Shown here: one piece after another, positions 1 through 12,400 of the stretch | Numbering within the stretch: position 1 is the first letter of the stretch | Layout: each line of letters opens with the position of its first letter | From: Oryzias latipes | Taxonomy: Eukaryota > Chordata > Actinopteri > Beloniformes > Adrianichthyidae | NCBI RefSeq assembly: GCF_002234675.1 | Contig: NC_019863.2 | Span: 619,109-683,108 of the forward strand | Reading direction: 5' to 3' | Length of the DNA stretch: 64,000 bases | Translations under genes and position numbers: made by a program | Notes under the pieces: model-generated | Seen by the model: only the letters and a program-made list of their open reading frames with translations | What the model was told of the DNA's origin: nothing | Database searches by the model: none

Positions 1-67
1 AGATCCTCTTTCTCTGTGTCTGAATTCCTTCCCTACTCACTCTATAGGGCGTTCTCCTTTTTCTAGT

Positions 68-172
68 GCTGTCCGAATCTATAATTCCAAAATCCAGGAG
101 AAGTCTCGGTGAAAAACCAGTGTGCATCCACTAGATCTGGGAATATAGACCACAATGCATTGCGTCTGAACA
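68..172. repeat. dispersed repeat fragment
   Basis: This stretch resembles bases 30516-30630: both contain the words GAATATAGACCACAATGCAT and CAGTG(T/C)GCATC at similar spacing. It is a non-coding dispersed repeat whose family I cannot name. The rest of 1-1490 shows no convincing exon apart from the SINE at about 245-560. Confidence 0.5.
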
Positions 173-244
173 ATTTTTGCAAAGAAAATGTTTTTAAATT
201 AATTTTTTTAATAAACCACCAATATATTATATAATATATTAAAT

Positions 245-560
245 TGGCTCAGGCGGTTGAGCAGGTCATCCAATGATTGAAGGGTCACTGGTTCGATCCC
301 CGCTCCCCCCAGTCAACTTTAGTTGTGTCCTTGGGCAAGGGTTAGGGTTCACTTCCCCTCCCCACCTCCAGTGTGGCCCCACTGGTGTATGGACGTCCCG
401 GTGACGGTCAGCCGGGCTGCAAGCGTCTGGAGGGTCCTACACCTTGATGGTCGTGGGACTGCAGAGACACCAGCAGCTTCAAATATGTGCTTGCTGCTTT
501 TCTTTCCCATACAGCTTAAAAATGTTGGTTTGCTTAACAATGTGGAGCGTCCTTCTTTGT
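245..560 (+). mobile_element. tRNA-derived SINE
   Basis: A tRNA-like head is visible: an A-box-like AGGCGGTTGAGCAGG near 251 and a B-box-like GGTTCGATCCCC near 291. It is followed by GTGTCCTTGGGCAAG, a word also present in the 273-bp SINEs in the transferrin-like gene. The body differs, so this is probably a separate SINE family or subfamily. The 3' limit is uncertain. Confidence 0.6.
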
Positions 561-1301
561 TAGGTTTTTAAATGAACTCACCTAACAAACTAGTTATCTC
601 AGGTGTCTGAGATTGATGTCAGTGATCCAAAGAGCCCAGAAATACGATATCATCCATGAGATGAACTGAAAAACAAGGTTTTATCTTCCTGACACTTAAA
701 TACAGTTTACATAATAATTTGGAATACTCTGTCTTAGACAATCCATGAACCAAGACGAGCGCTAGAATACGTCATCCATGGTCAACATTGGCCTAGAAGG
801 TGGGCAAAAGGACAGTAGGCCTATACACAGAACTCTACCATGAAGAGTAATCTGATTGTTACTGATGGTTCAGATGTAATTCCTCACTTCCAGGTGCAAT
901 TACATTTTTGTCCTCTACCTGGCAGTTTTCTTTTTCTTTTAATTCAAGCCGCTGGGAGGAAGATTTTGAATATGGATTTGAAAGTTCATTGGGATGGAAA
1001 AGTTGCGTTCAGAAGCTTTAATTCCTAAACAGGACCATCCAAACCTCTCTGTTTTCATTCCTGACCATCACAGTCGTCTCTCTCATTTCAGAGCCTTTCC
1101 TTTAAGAAGCTGTTTCCATCATGGATAGAAGAACTTGTTGAAAACAGATGCATGCTGGCATTTACAAGCTTTTATTGTTTTGTTTGCTCAGCAGAGACTG
1201 CTTTGTCACAAAGCTGACATCTATAATCAATCAGAGAGCACCTCTCCATCATGTCTATAGCTGCAGCTGACTTCAGAGCCTCCATGTAAGCTGACACACA
1301 T

Positions 1302-1328
1302 TGTGTGTGTGTGTGTGTGTGTGTGTGT
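1302..1328. repeat. (GT)n microsatellite
   Basis: A run of about 13 GT dinucleotides upstream of the first visible sfi1 exon. Confidence 0.9.
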
Positions 1329-1492
1329 TTTTTACAGTAAGCGGCGTCATCGTACCTGGGTGTTTTACAGCTGGTGGGCGCAGGCAGAGAAACGAAAGGG
1401 GGCGTCGCTCTCTGAGAGGGTGGGACACCTGTTCTGTTCTGACACTCTAGTAAACTGTTGAGCTCCAAATAACAGCAGACACTTCGTTTCAG

Positions 1493-4400
1493 GAGGGATG
1501 TCACCTGCTGAGAACGTGGAAAAGATGGAGACAACGCACACGAGAGAAGGTGGAAGGAGCGGCCAGAGAGGAGGCCTTGCAGCACCTGCACAGGTGAGAC
1601 AGGTGGGGGGAAGTTCAGCTGTGCTGAGCTCCACCTGGCCGTCATTCAGTGACGTCGGCTCATGAATGGATTTCCTTCCAGGAGAAACGGAGAGCTGCAG
1701 GCCTGTCTGCTGAGGGACATGGACTGCATGCCAGTTCCTGTGGAAAATTGGAAAAAGGTGCTTTTATTTGTTCTTATTTTGTCTCCATATGAACACTTTT
1801 AATCTTCAATGATTTGGATCTAAAAAGAAAAAAATTACTTAATATTGACCAGGAAGCTTGTAAATTGTAGCTGTTGTCCATCTGTCCAATGTTCAAACAA
1901 ATGCAGAGTTTGAGGGCTAGCATGAAGCTTGAACGTTTCTGCCACGCTTTCTCCTCTTCCTCCTTTTCATCCTTTGCCACTCTGGCCTCGTTTTCAGTTC
2001 GTTCAGATCCAAAGAGCGAGGACAAGTGGACTGAATGACATTCAGCATCGTCCTAAAGTAATGCTGCTCAAGCAGTTTTTTAGGGCTTGGAAGGTGATTT
2101 ATGAGTCTCAAACGGATTATTTTGTCAGGGTAACACCGATCTGAAAACAGTAGTCTGCTGGATTTACAGAAACATCAGCTGCAGATATCGCAGATCCCTG
2201 AACTTTCAAAGGAGCGTTTCAGACTGCAGACTCACCCTTTTCTCAGGTAACAAGAAGTTCTTTTCTTGACCGTTAAGAAAGTTGACCCTTTAATGTCACA
2301 AGCTGCAGCTGTATTGCAGGATTCTCACTTCCAGTCTTACATTTCCAGGGTTTTCATTGTGTGGTGGGAGAAAGCCTCGCTGCTGGCTGAGACCAGAGCT
2401 GCAGAGCAACGAGCAGAGAAGCACTTCAAGAATGTCCTCCAGCTGAAGGTTTGACCGTCATGTGCCGTCTTTGGTAGATAAAATTGTGCTTTTTGGTTTT
2501 ATCTGTGCCTCTGCTGGCTTTTCTTTCTTTTTTCTTCTAAAATATTTGAGGTGTTTGTTGCCTGGAGAGAAGCAGCCACACGTGCAGAGTCTAAGCGTCA
2601 CCAGCAGGGGGAGCCCCTCAGCCAGGCTCAGTGCAACATTAATCAAAGTAAATAACATTTTTAGGGTTAATTTGTATCACTTTTAATATCTAAGTGGTTT
2701 GGATACACGTAGAAATTATACTTGTATAATTATCTTAAATTGCTAAAATAGAAAAACCCCAAAAGTAAAAGAAAAAACTAGATATAAAAGAAGCTGGTGT
2801 GATAACTGCTCCCCTCATTTTCCTGTGTAGAGCTGCTGCTGGGCCTCTTCAAACAGTGGAGGAAACAAACCAGAGATGCATGCATAGAGAGGACGAGCAT
2901 GGAAAAAGCTAAGTGTCACCATAACTCCAGAATCCTTTCCAAAGCTATGGGAGCGTGGAAGACGCATCAGTCACAGCGCAGGACAAAACTGGTATCTTCC
3001 AGCCGTGGGACATCAATAAAAGCACATTGAATTCCTCCAGAAATATGTGTGAAATGTTTCTTTCTCCTAAAGGTTATGAAACGACAAGGGGCTCTGTTTC
3101 TGAGATTGAAGATGTTCCAGACACACTTTGAACTGTGGAAATTGCAGGTTTGTTGTGGGATTCCAGTGCAGGTTTGACACTAACTGCAGTTTGTTCTCCG
3201 GTGAGAACTGAAACAGAAAGACATGTTTTCATCTTTCCCATTCAGAAACTGGCTCTTTTGTTAGCGCTGATTTAAAAGGAACATCTGTTTTTCATCAAAT
3301 TCTACTTCTTGCATGAACAAAATCCAATATTCATTTAAATCAACTGTGTGTTTGTTTGCAATATCAAATCCCTCTACTTAGACTGCTGATTTTGGTGTTC
3401 CTCAAGGATCCATAGTTGGACCAATCTTTTCCTCCTGTGATTAAAACCTTTGTCAAAACATGAAATCTCTATTATGCAGACGATCCTGCCACAGTCTGTG
3501 ATACTGCTCTGAAGTTCAGGGCTTCAGAGGAAAAGGGTCCTTTTTGGACAAATCTGGCAACCTCTTGAACACGGCTGTGCTTTGCAACTATTTAAAAAAC
3601 AGGGAGAACTGGTCCTTTGAGGATATTGAAGGAAAATATGTGAAAGTAGAATTGATCAGACTGATGTGTGAGTGCAACCATTTTGGAATCATGCAAAGCC
3701 CTGACTGAGTTACACTGGTTTAAACCATTTCTAGCTTCCTCACCTGCTGCAAAAAAGGGGATTCATGTACTTCTAATTCAGGATTTGATGTTGATTTATT
3801 CTTTAAATTTACTTCCAAATGATGAGTTTTGGATGTAAATTTGGATTTTTATATAACTAGTGACATTAACCTACAAAAGAGGAACCTTTATTTATAAATT
3901 CACCATTTAATACATTTAAAAATAAAGTGAAAGCAGTGACAAAATTAGAATTATTTTAAAGAAAAACCTTAAAGTAAATTAATTTAGATTTATTTTTAAT
4001 TCCAGCTCCACTAATGACACGATGCCTTTGGGTTGTTGTTGGTTTTATTTAGGCTAAAGTTCATTCTTATTCACTTTAGCTGTGTGTTTCTGGGACTGTT
4101 AAGTTACAAGACAAGAGTTTTTACAGAATCTTCCAAGCATTTCTTGTGGCTCTGGTGAACCACAAAGTTTACTAAAAAAAACAACGTTTTAAAACCTTTA
4201 ATTAAAATGGATTTTGTTCATGCAAAAAAGTAGAATTTGATGAAAACAGATTTTATCCTTTTAAATCAGCATCAACAAAAGAGCCAGTTTCTGAAGGAGA
4301 AAGATGAAAACAGGATTTTCTGTTTCAGCTGAGCGGTTCTCACCGCAGAACAAACTCTTTGGTTTTTCCTCCCAGCTGCAGCGCAGACGGACAGAGGCTG

Positions 4401-6169
4401 AGCAGACGGAGCGAGCCCTCTGGCACTGGTCTCTCACTCTGCAGGCTAAGGTTAACACGCTCGCCATCGTTTCTCCCACTCAAGCGTAAGCTGCACAGTT
4501 CAGTCTCATCTTTAGTCATCTGTACACCTGCTACAGGTGTTAATGGAGTGGAGGCTGTTTGCCGGCGAGCAGCGCAGGAGGAGAGAGGAGTCCGTGAGAT
4601 CTGCCCAGATCTACAGAGACCAGCTGCTAAGGGAGGGCGTGGCCTGCATCCTCACATACGCGGCTCACATGAGTGACCTCACCACAAGCATGGCACAGGT
4701 CGCCCAAAGCCACGTGAGTAGCCTCCAACCCCTCCATTAGAGCAGGGGGGTCAAACTCCAGGCCTCCAGGGCCGGATTCCTGCTACCTGGATCAGGCGTG
4801 TTTAGCCACTAAGCTGCTTCAATGGCATGAAAACATGTAGGACGCCGGCCCTCCAGGCCCGGGTTCTGACCCCCCTGTGTTGGTGTCCTCTCATCAGCTC
4901 TGTTTGTGTCATTTCAGAATCTCCATAAGGTTGTTAGACGTTGTGCAATGAGGTGGAAGCGGCGTGCCCTTTCCACACCCCAAAAGGAGCAGAACATCCC
5001 AGCATGGAGAAGGAGTTTCTGTCGGACTGCTCCTGAACTCACCAGCATCCCCTCCTGTGTCAGAAGGGAGCGGGAAGCTCAGGATGGAGCATCCACTGAG
5101 CGTGAACGCCACACGTCCAGAGAAGCCCGGCATCAGGACGTCCTGCTTCCTCCTTCTGCTTTCATGATCCCAAAGAGCACAGTAATGATGACACACCTGA
5201 CACAGAGGCACGCCTCTCTCCATGCTGAAGGCTTGAGTCTGAGCCCGTCTTTTCTTCTCAAAGTTGGGGAACCTCAGCAGCTCTGATACTGGAGAAGTTT
5301 CAGCCACACCTCTTCATCACTTCACTTCTGCAATGACATGCCACACATCTACTCATCCAGGTATGGCACTGGCTGTTCTTTTCTTTGTGAGTTGTGATCG
5401 TTTGTTTCATTATGAATGTATTTTTAAGGAAACACCCAGATGGAAGAGCCGGTTAATAAAAGTAAAGATGCATCCGCCCTGATGACAGAGCTCCTCCACA
5501 TTCAGCTGGATATGAAGAACTTCCAGCAAAGCAGGAAACGGCTCAGGTAAAAACCTGGCTGCTCCTTCCAGAAGCGTGTCCCTGCGGCGACTCGCCTCGA
5601 CTCGCGTCTGACAGCGTTGCGGTATTCCCAGGGCGTGGCGAAAGCTGAGAGAGGTTTTACGGAGTTGGCTGCAGTGGAGTGGAGAGGAAGACGAACGGGA
5701 GAAAGAGGCCGTCTTTGAAGAGTTGAAGGAGGTAAGAAGGATGTCAGGGGAGTTAAAGCAGCACCTTTGCTAATGCGTTTCCACGGTAACTCGGATTCCT
5801 GTTAGGGATGCAGTTATTTAATTTAGCTTTTCATTTCTAAAGTATAGACAAGAGAACCTTAGTGACTAAAGTTCTGTTTTTGTGGCCCAAACACTTGATG
5901 CATTTGTGTAAGGAAACAGACAGCAGGGCTGAGGCAAGAGCAGGTTATGAGCAGGTGCTGCTTAAACTGCTTTTGATTTGATTTGATTTCTTATTGCTGT
6001 TAAAAAAAGTCTCTGTTTTTGGCAGCTGGATGGGCGCATCAGTAGACTTTCCACTGAGCTGGAGAGGAGAAGGCCAGCAATGCTCCTGCATGCAGAGAGA
6101 GTCCAGCAGGTGCAGGTCGTCCTGTGCGCCTCAGCAGAAACGGACATTGATGGCCATCGCGTCACATGA
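1493..6169 (+). CDS. sfi1: Sfi1 homolog, centrin-binding protein (3' part)
   Basis: SFI1 is a long helical protein of centrioles and spindle poles that binds centrin through repeats with a Trp-containing core. Exons I place are 1493-1593, 1682-1757, 1998(or 2007)-2093, 2320-2448, 2833-2991, 3073-3147, 4376-4450, 4537-4713, 4918-about 5277, about 5280-5360, 5429-5546, 5632-5731 and 6026-6169, ending in TGA. Repeat-like motifs include LLRTWKRWRQ, FFRAWK, FIVWWEKA, LFKQWRKQ, AMGAWKTHQ, HFELWKLQ and ALWHWSLTLQ. The last three exons match the conserved SFI1 C-terminus: a coiled stretch rich in Glu, Gln and Arg that contains LDGRISRLSTELERRRP. An additional exon at about 2129-2246 is possible but does not keep phase. 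The frame breaks near 5284 (TGA), and coding resumes one frame over, so a small intron, frameshift or sequence error lies there. The 5' end is outside the window. Confidence 0.85.
3188..4356. repeat. long inverted repeat in sfi1 intron
   Basis: Bases 3188-3325 and 4209-4356 are near-perfect reverse complements over roughly 140 bp, for example GCATGAACAAAATCC at 3311 against GGATTTTGTTCATGC at 4209. They enclose about 880 bp. The right arm runs almost to the acceptor of the exon at 4376. Either a transposon with long terminal inverted repeats or an inverted duplication is possible. I saw no clear target duplication. Confidence 0.75.
3385..3520 (+). mobile_element. LINE reverse transcriptase fragment
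   Basis: The translation contains FGVPQGSIVGPI and, after a stop, LYYADDPATV. These match the motif preceding the palm core and the YADD catalytic core of non-LTR reverse transcriptases of the L2/CR1 type. The fragment is broken by a stop and short, and lies between the arms of the inverted repeat. Confidence 0.65.
4743..4877. mobile_element. short inverted-terminal (MITE-like) element
   Basis: The element begins CAGGGGGGTCAAACTC and ends with the inverse of CAGGGGGGTCAGAACCC. These are terminal inverted repeats of the CAGGGGTCAAAC kind seen in hAT non-autonomous elements. Its 135 bp sit inside an sfi1 intron between coding exons. No clear 8-bp target duplication is visible. Confidence 0.55.
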
Positions 6170-6462
6170 TCAGTGCACGTCTCTGCATTTCTTCGTTGTT
6201 TAAAATGACGCTTTTTTGTTCATTGAAAAGTCTCTGTCTCAAATGGTTGGACAGCATTCTTGATGCAGATGGTGAATAACATTTTCCATGTGTGCATAAA
6301 GTGACTGGACCGTTTTCGGAGCAGCTGCTCTTGCGCAATAAGCTTTCCCCTTTTTCCCGTTTGTACGAAACCTTTTGGAAGAAGCTGAGATCTCAGACTG
6401 GGAGGACGGCTTTCTGCTGACGGCTCACAGTGCTGGTCGCCTTTCATTCACGACAGGTCAAC

Positions 6463-9400
6463 ATGCGAGGACTTCACAGTCTTTTGGTTTTTATGGCTTT
6501 TGTCAGCTGCATCAGGGGTAAGTGCTGGTCTCGGAGTGTTTCTGTTTGTTCCCAGCTCCTGTGTTTCTTCCTTTTTAAGTAAAGATATGATGCTTTTTTC
6601 ATTAAAAGACTGGCAGAGCTCCTTTTTTTTTTTTAAACATTGTTTGTTGGTCAAAATAAGATCAATTTCATGTATGGCGACTTTAATGTGGACATGTAAC
6701 CTCATAAGATTAAAATCCTTGATGAATTTATTTCAATTCAATTCAGTTTTATTTGTATAGCCCAAATTCACAACAACAGTCGTCTCAATAGTCTTCGTAT
6801 TGGTAATTGAAAAAGTTAAACATAAAATCAAAAAGATCATGAATACATAGAATTCAATAGCAAAATACTAAATTGAACTAACAAACAGACTAAACTAAAC
6901 TGGTCATCCCTGCCCTTATTAAGGCCATGTACAGTATTAGTTTATTCCCAAAAATAACAAAACCAAGTAGATAACTGCTAATGGTGCAACACGAATGGAT
7001 AATAAATTCACTGACATCAACAATGAAACAGTTAATCAGTGACATTAGTGACCCTCTACCAGTCTTTCCAGTATATGATCGCAGTAATGTGAACTCTAAG
7101 TTAGGATTTTCAACAAAACACAGAAGAATTAAGACAGAGGACACTATTATTGCATATAAAGCTGATTTGCAGACACGTAAATGGAATGAGTTTTAATGTC
7201 TTTGAATATTTAAAAAAAAATCTTTTTTGAACTTAAGTTATATAGACATTGACAAAATGCACAAAAAAAGAAAAATACAAATTCTAAATACTAATCTAAA
7301 ATTACAGAACCAAAGAGGCAGACATTAAATACAAAACTAGAAGGAGCTGCATTTCCAGAAGAAAATCAGGGTTGGTGATCTACTGCTGAATGAAAACGAA
7401 ATAAAATGGTAATAATTGGCAAAAAATGAATAAAGAAATGTTGACCATAAAGTGAAAACCGCACAATAACAAAAGAGACATGCTTCTGAAAAATGCCACA
7501 GCCGGGTATCGAACCAGCGAGCTCCTGCACCAAGGATTCCCATGCGTTTCAATGGAGGCAAAAATCCTGGAATATCTGGAAAAGTTGGAAGATTTGAAGG
7601 GCCAAAAGTCATAGCTGGAAAAAGCTGAACGAGCTGAACATTTGAATAGTTGAATGGGTAAAATAGCTGAAATATTGTAGGAGTTAAGCGTCAAAAAATG
7701 GAGGAAGATACTAGAATAAAGAAAGAGGAAAACAATGATTGAAGGATTTATAGTATTCAACCAATAATTGGCAAAAAAAAAAGAAGTGATCAAAGTGGAC
7801 CATAAATAAAAAGAAAACGGCACAATAACAAAAAGATGTTTGTGGAAGATGAGAGCCTAACCGGGAATCAAACCAGCAATGTTGTTCACTGCAGCTCATG
7901 AGTCATACCATGATGCCACCAACCAGGTACAGTAGGCAGGACATATAATCCTAGAATATCTTGGAAAGGTTCAAGGATTTGAAGGACCAAAATTCACAAC
8001 TGGGAAAAACTGAAAGAGCTGAACATTTGAATAGTTGAATGGGTAAAATAGCTGAAATATTGTAGGAGTTAAGCGTCAAAAAATGGAGGAAGATACTAGA
8101 ATAAAGAAAGAGGAAAACAATGATTGAAGGATTTATAGTATTCAACCAATAATTGGCAAAAAAAAAAGAAGTGATCAAAGTGGACCATAAATAAAAAGAA
8201 AACGGCACAATAACAAAAAGATGTTTGTGGAAGATGAGAGCCTAACCGGGAATCAAACCAGCAATGTTGTTCACTGCAGCTCATGAGTCATACCATGATG
8301 CCACCAACCAGGTACAGTAGGCAGGACATATAATCCTAGAATATCTTGGAAAGGTTCAAGGATTTGAAGGACCAAAATTCACAACTGGGAAAAACTGAAA
8401 GAGCTGAACATTTGAATAGTTGAATGGTCAAAATAGCTGAAAGTTTAACCCACTTAAAACGGTGGAGATGACAGTGGACTTCACGAGGACCCCCACTCAC
8501 AATTCTCAACAGCGCTGTCCCCTCAGTAGACTCACACAGGGTCCACCATCTCACTTCAGTGGACCCATCAGACTGTCTCACTCTGGAAAAAGGCTCAGCA
8601 GAGTTTGTACTTCCTGCAACAACTCAAGAAGTTCAACCGGGAGCTGCTGACCATCTTCTACCCTGCAATGATCTGGTCCGTCCAGACCACATCCATCTCG
8701 GTCTGGTTTGGATCAGCTACCAGAAACGACAGGAGCAGACTGCAGAGAATCCTCAGATCTTCCCTCCATTCAGGACCTGGACCGGTCCAGCGTCAGGAAG
8801 CAGGCTGGCAGAATCACCAAAGACCCCTTTCATCCTGGACACTACCTTCTCAGCTTTCTACTGTCAGAGCGGCGTTTTAGGACAACGTGCCCCAAAACCA
8901 CTCGCCACAAAGTCAGCTTCTTCCCCCGAGCTGTCACTCTGATGACCCCCTGACCAATCACAGAGCACGGAACAGAAACACGAGAACTGTTACTCCTATA
9001 AGTATCTGCTATTACTTTTTTATTATTGATCTTTTTGGTCTTACCCTTTACACCTTTTTATACCTTGCTGGTTTGCTCGAGAGCACAAAACACCAAAGCT
9101 AAATTCCTTGTATTTGCACTGGACTTGGCCATTAAAGCTGATTCTGAAAAATTGTAGAAGGAGTTAGCGCAAAAAAATGGCGGAAGATACAATAATGAAG
9201 AAAGGCTTTATAGCATTCAACCAACAAGTGTTTCTACATAACAATGCGTGTCAATTGTTTCTATGTAATTTTAATTGTTATCTGAAACTAAAAGGGTTTT
9301 CATTAGAGAGGGAACCGGGCTAGATCGTATCGTATCATGTTATTTATCGTATCTCGCATCATTAAATTAACCTCACTAGAGTTAGAAAGCACAGATTCTT

Positions 9401-12400
9401 TTATGTGGTTACCAGTCCTAAAACAGCAGAATTCCCCTTTGAGGGTCATGGTTGGATTCTTCCTCCCGCTCTTTCCATGGCAGCAAAGAAAATGCGATGG
9501 TGCACAGTCTCCAGTCCCGAACAGAAGAAGTGTGCAGAGCTAGCCAAAGCTCTGGTGGCGGTGTTGCCTCCAGCTGCTGTCGCAGACTTTGCCAGACTCT
9601 CGTGCATTCGAGCGTCCAGCACTGGGGACTGCATGGACAGAATCAAGGTGAGCTGTTCCTTACAGAGGCTCTGTAAGGTGTAAGCTATCTATGATTTGAA
9701 TTACTCTGAATCCTTTTATGTGTAATTTGGCACATAAAAAGTTTCACTCTACTGAAAGCTATAGAGTGAAAGGTGAGATGAGGAAACCCTGAAAAAGAGG
9801 AGATGAAGGCAGAAAAAGCTGTAACAAACCTGTCTTTGTTGTAGGCCAACCGTGCTGATATAGTGAGTTTGGATGCAGGAGAGGTTTATTCTGCAGTGAA
9901 GCAGTTTGACCTTGTAACTGTTGCAAAAGAGATCTACAGTGAAGGTGGGTTTGCTTCACGTTCCTGATGGCACCCTGCTCGGGTTGGAGGCGTGAAGGTT
10001 TGTGTTTCTGCAGGGAGTTGCGTTCTGTCTGTGGCTGTGGTCAGAAACAGCAGCCTGGCCGTCCAATCCCTGCAAGGCCTGAGGAGCTGCCACAGCGGTG
10101 TGCGGTGGACGGCGGGGTGGAGCATTCCCCTCGGCTTTCTGCTGTCCAGGAACTACCTGAGCTGGTCCAAAGATCATCCTCTCTCTCAGGGTACGTCTAC
10201 AGCAGGGGTGTCAAACTCGATCGCTCAGGGGGCCAAAATCCAAAACGCGCGACAGGTCGAAGTTCTGAACGCACTAAATCTAAACTTTTAAAACATAAAC
10301 ATGAATAAAAATAGACAGAAAATATTATTCTGGAATAAATCAACTTAAACCTTAAATAAGTTACATTTTCCCTCCATAAAAATATATCCTGTCTAAATTA
10401 CACAGGTTAAAAATAAAGTGAACGTGACATTTCTTTATTCTTGTGTCCTTTCATATGAAAAGTAAACTTAAAATTTAAAATATACCAGAAAGACTTTGTT
10501 CTCCATGAAAATACATCCTGTCAAAATCACACAAATTCGAAATAGGGATATGCTGCATAACTAAACAAACCGAACCTGGAAATATGAGTCAAATGTGTGC
10601 TTTCCAGCAAAAAATCAAATCAACTTGTGTTTTCTTTGCTATTTCGTCAATTTATCAGAGCTGGACAACTGGCAAAGTTGGAGCTGTATTTCGGAAGAAA
10701 TGTAAAGAATAAGCTGTTCAGCTCTGCAGTGTTGAACTTTGTCTTCAGTGTCGTACTTTGTCTTCAGTGTCGTACTTTGTCTTCAGTGTCGTACTTTGTC
10801 TTCAGTGTCGTACTTTGTCTTCAGTGTCGTACTTTGTCTTCAGTGTCGTACTTTGTCTTCAGTGTCGTACTTGGTTTTCAGTGTCGTACTTTGCCTCCGG
10901 TGTCGTACTTTGCCTTCGGTGTCGTACTTTGCCTTCGGTGTCGTACTTTGTCTTCAGTGTCGTACTTTGTCTTCAGTGTCGTACTTTGCCTTCAGTGTCG
11001 TATTTTTGCCTTCAGTGTCGTACTTTAGGGGCGGCCGTGGTGTAGCAGTAGGGCGGTCGACCCATGATCGTAAGAGTGCAGGTTCGATTCCCGCCTTGCA
11101 CGCCCATGTGTCGAAGTGTCCTTGGGCAAGACACTGAACCCCACCTTGCCTCTGGTGGGAGGTTGGCGCCAGTGTTCGGCAGCGGAGCCGCCATCAGTGT
11201 GTGAATGTGTGTGTGTGCATGGGTGAATGGGACTGTGACTGTAAAGCGCTTTGGGCCTTCGTAAGAAGGTAGAAAGCGCTATATAAGTATACGCCATTTA
11301 CTTTGCCTTCGGTGTCGTACTTTGCGTTCGGTTTTCGTACTTTGTCTTCAGTGTCGTACTTGGTCTTCAGTGTCGTACTTGGTCTTCAGTGTCGTACTTT
11401 GTCTTCAGTGTCGTACTTTGTCTTCAGTGTCGAACTTTGTCTTCAGTGTCGTACTTTGCCTTCAGTGTCATACTTGGTTTTCAGTGTCGTACTTTGCCTT
11501 CGGTGTCGTACTTTGCCTTCGGTATCGTACTTTGCCTTCGGTGTCGTACTTTGCCTTAGGTGTCGTACTTTGCCTTAGGTGTCGTACTTTGCCTTAGGTG
11601 TCGTACTTTGCCTTCAGTGTCGTACTTTGCCTTCAGTGTCGTACTTTGCCTTCAGTGTCGTACTTTAGGGGCGGCCGTGGTGTAGCGGTAGGGCGGTCGA
11701 CCCATGATCGTAAGAGTGCAGGTTCGATTCCCGCCTTGCATGCCCATGTGTCGAAGTGTCCTTGGGCAAGACACTGAACCCCACCTTGCCTCTGGTGGGA
11801 GGTTGGCGCCAGTGTTCGGCAGCGGAGCCGCCATCAGTGTGTGAATGTGTGTGTGTGCATGGGTGAATGCGACTGTGACTGTAAAGCGCTTTGGGCCTTC
11901 GTAAAAAGGTAGAAAGCGCTATATAAGTATACGCCATTTACTTTGCCTTCGGTGTCGTACTTTGTCTTCAGTGTCGTACTTTGTCTTCAGTGTCGTACTT
12001 GGTTTTCAGTGGAATACTTTGTCTCCGGTGTCGTACTTTGCCTTCGGTGTCGTACTTTGCCTTCGGTGTCGTACTTTGCCTTCGGTGTCGTACTTTGCCT
12101 TCAGTGTCGTACTTTGCCTTCGGTGTCGTACTTTGCCTTCGGTGTCGTACTTTGTCTTCAGTGTCGTACTTTGCCTTCAGTGTCGTACTTTGTCTTCAGT
12201 GTCGTACTTTGCCTTCGGTGTCGTACTTTGCCTTCGGTGTCGTACTTTGCCTTCAGTGTCGTACTTTGCCTTCAGTGTCGTACTTTGTCTTCAGTGTCGT
12301 ACTTTGCCTTCGGTGTCGTACTTTGCCTTCGGTGTCGTACTTTGCCTTCAGTGTCGTACTTTGCCTTCAGTGTCGTACTTTGCCTTCAGTGTCATACTTT

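Noticed and set aside
2129-2246. Possible extra sfi1 exon
   Set aside because: It is open and has plausible splice sites, but no frame both contains a convincing SFI1 repeat and joins the next exon in phase.
11045-11100. tRNA-like boxes as a possible tRNA gene
   Set aside because: A- and B-box words are present but the cloverleaf is not complete, and the same sequence recurs with a SINE body and tail at four places.
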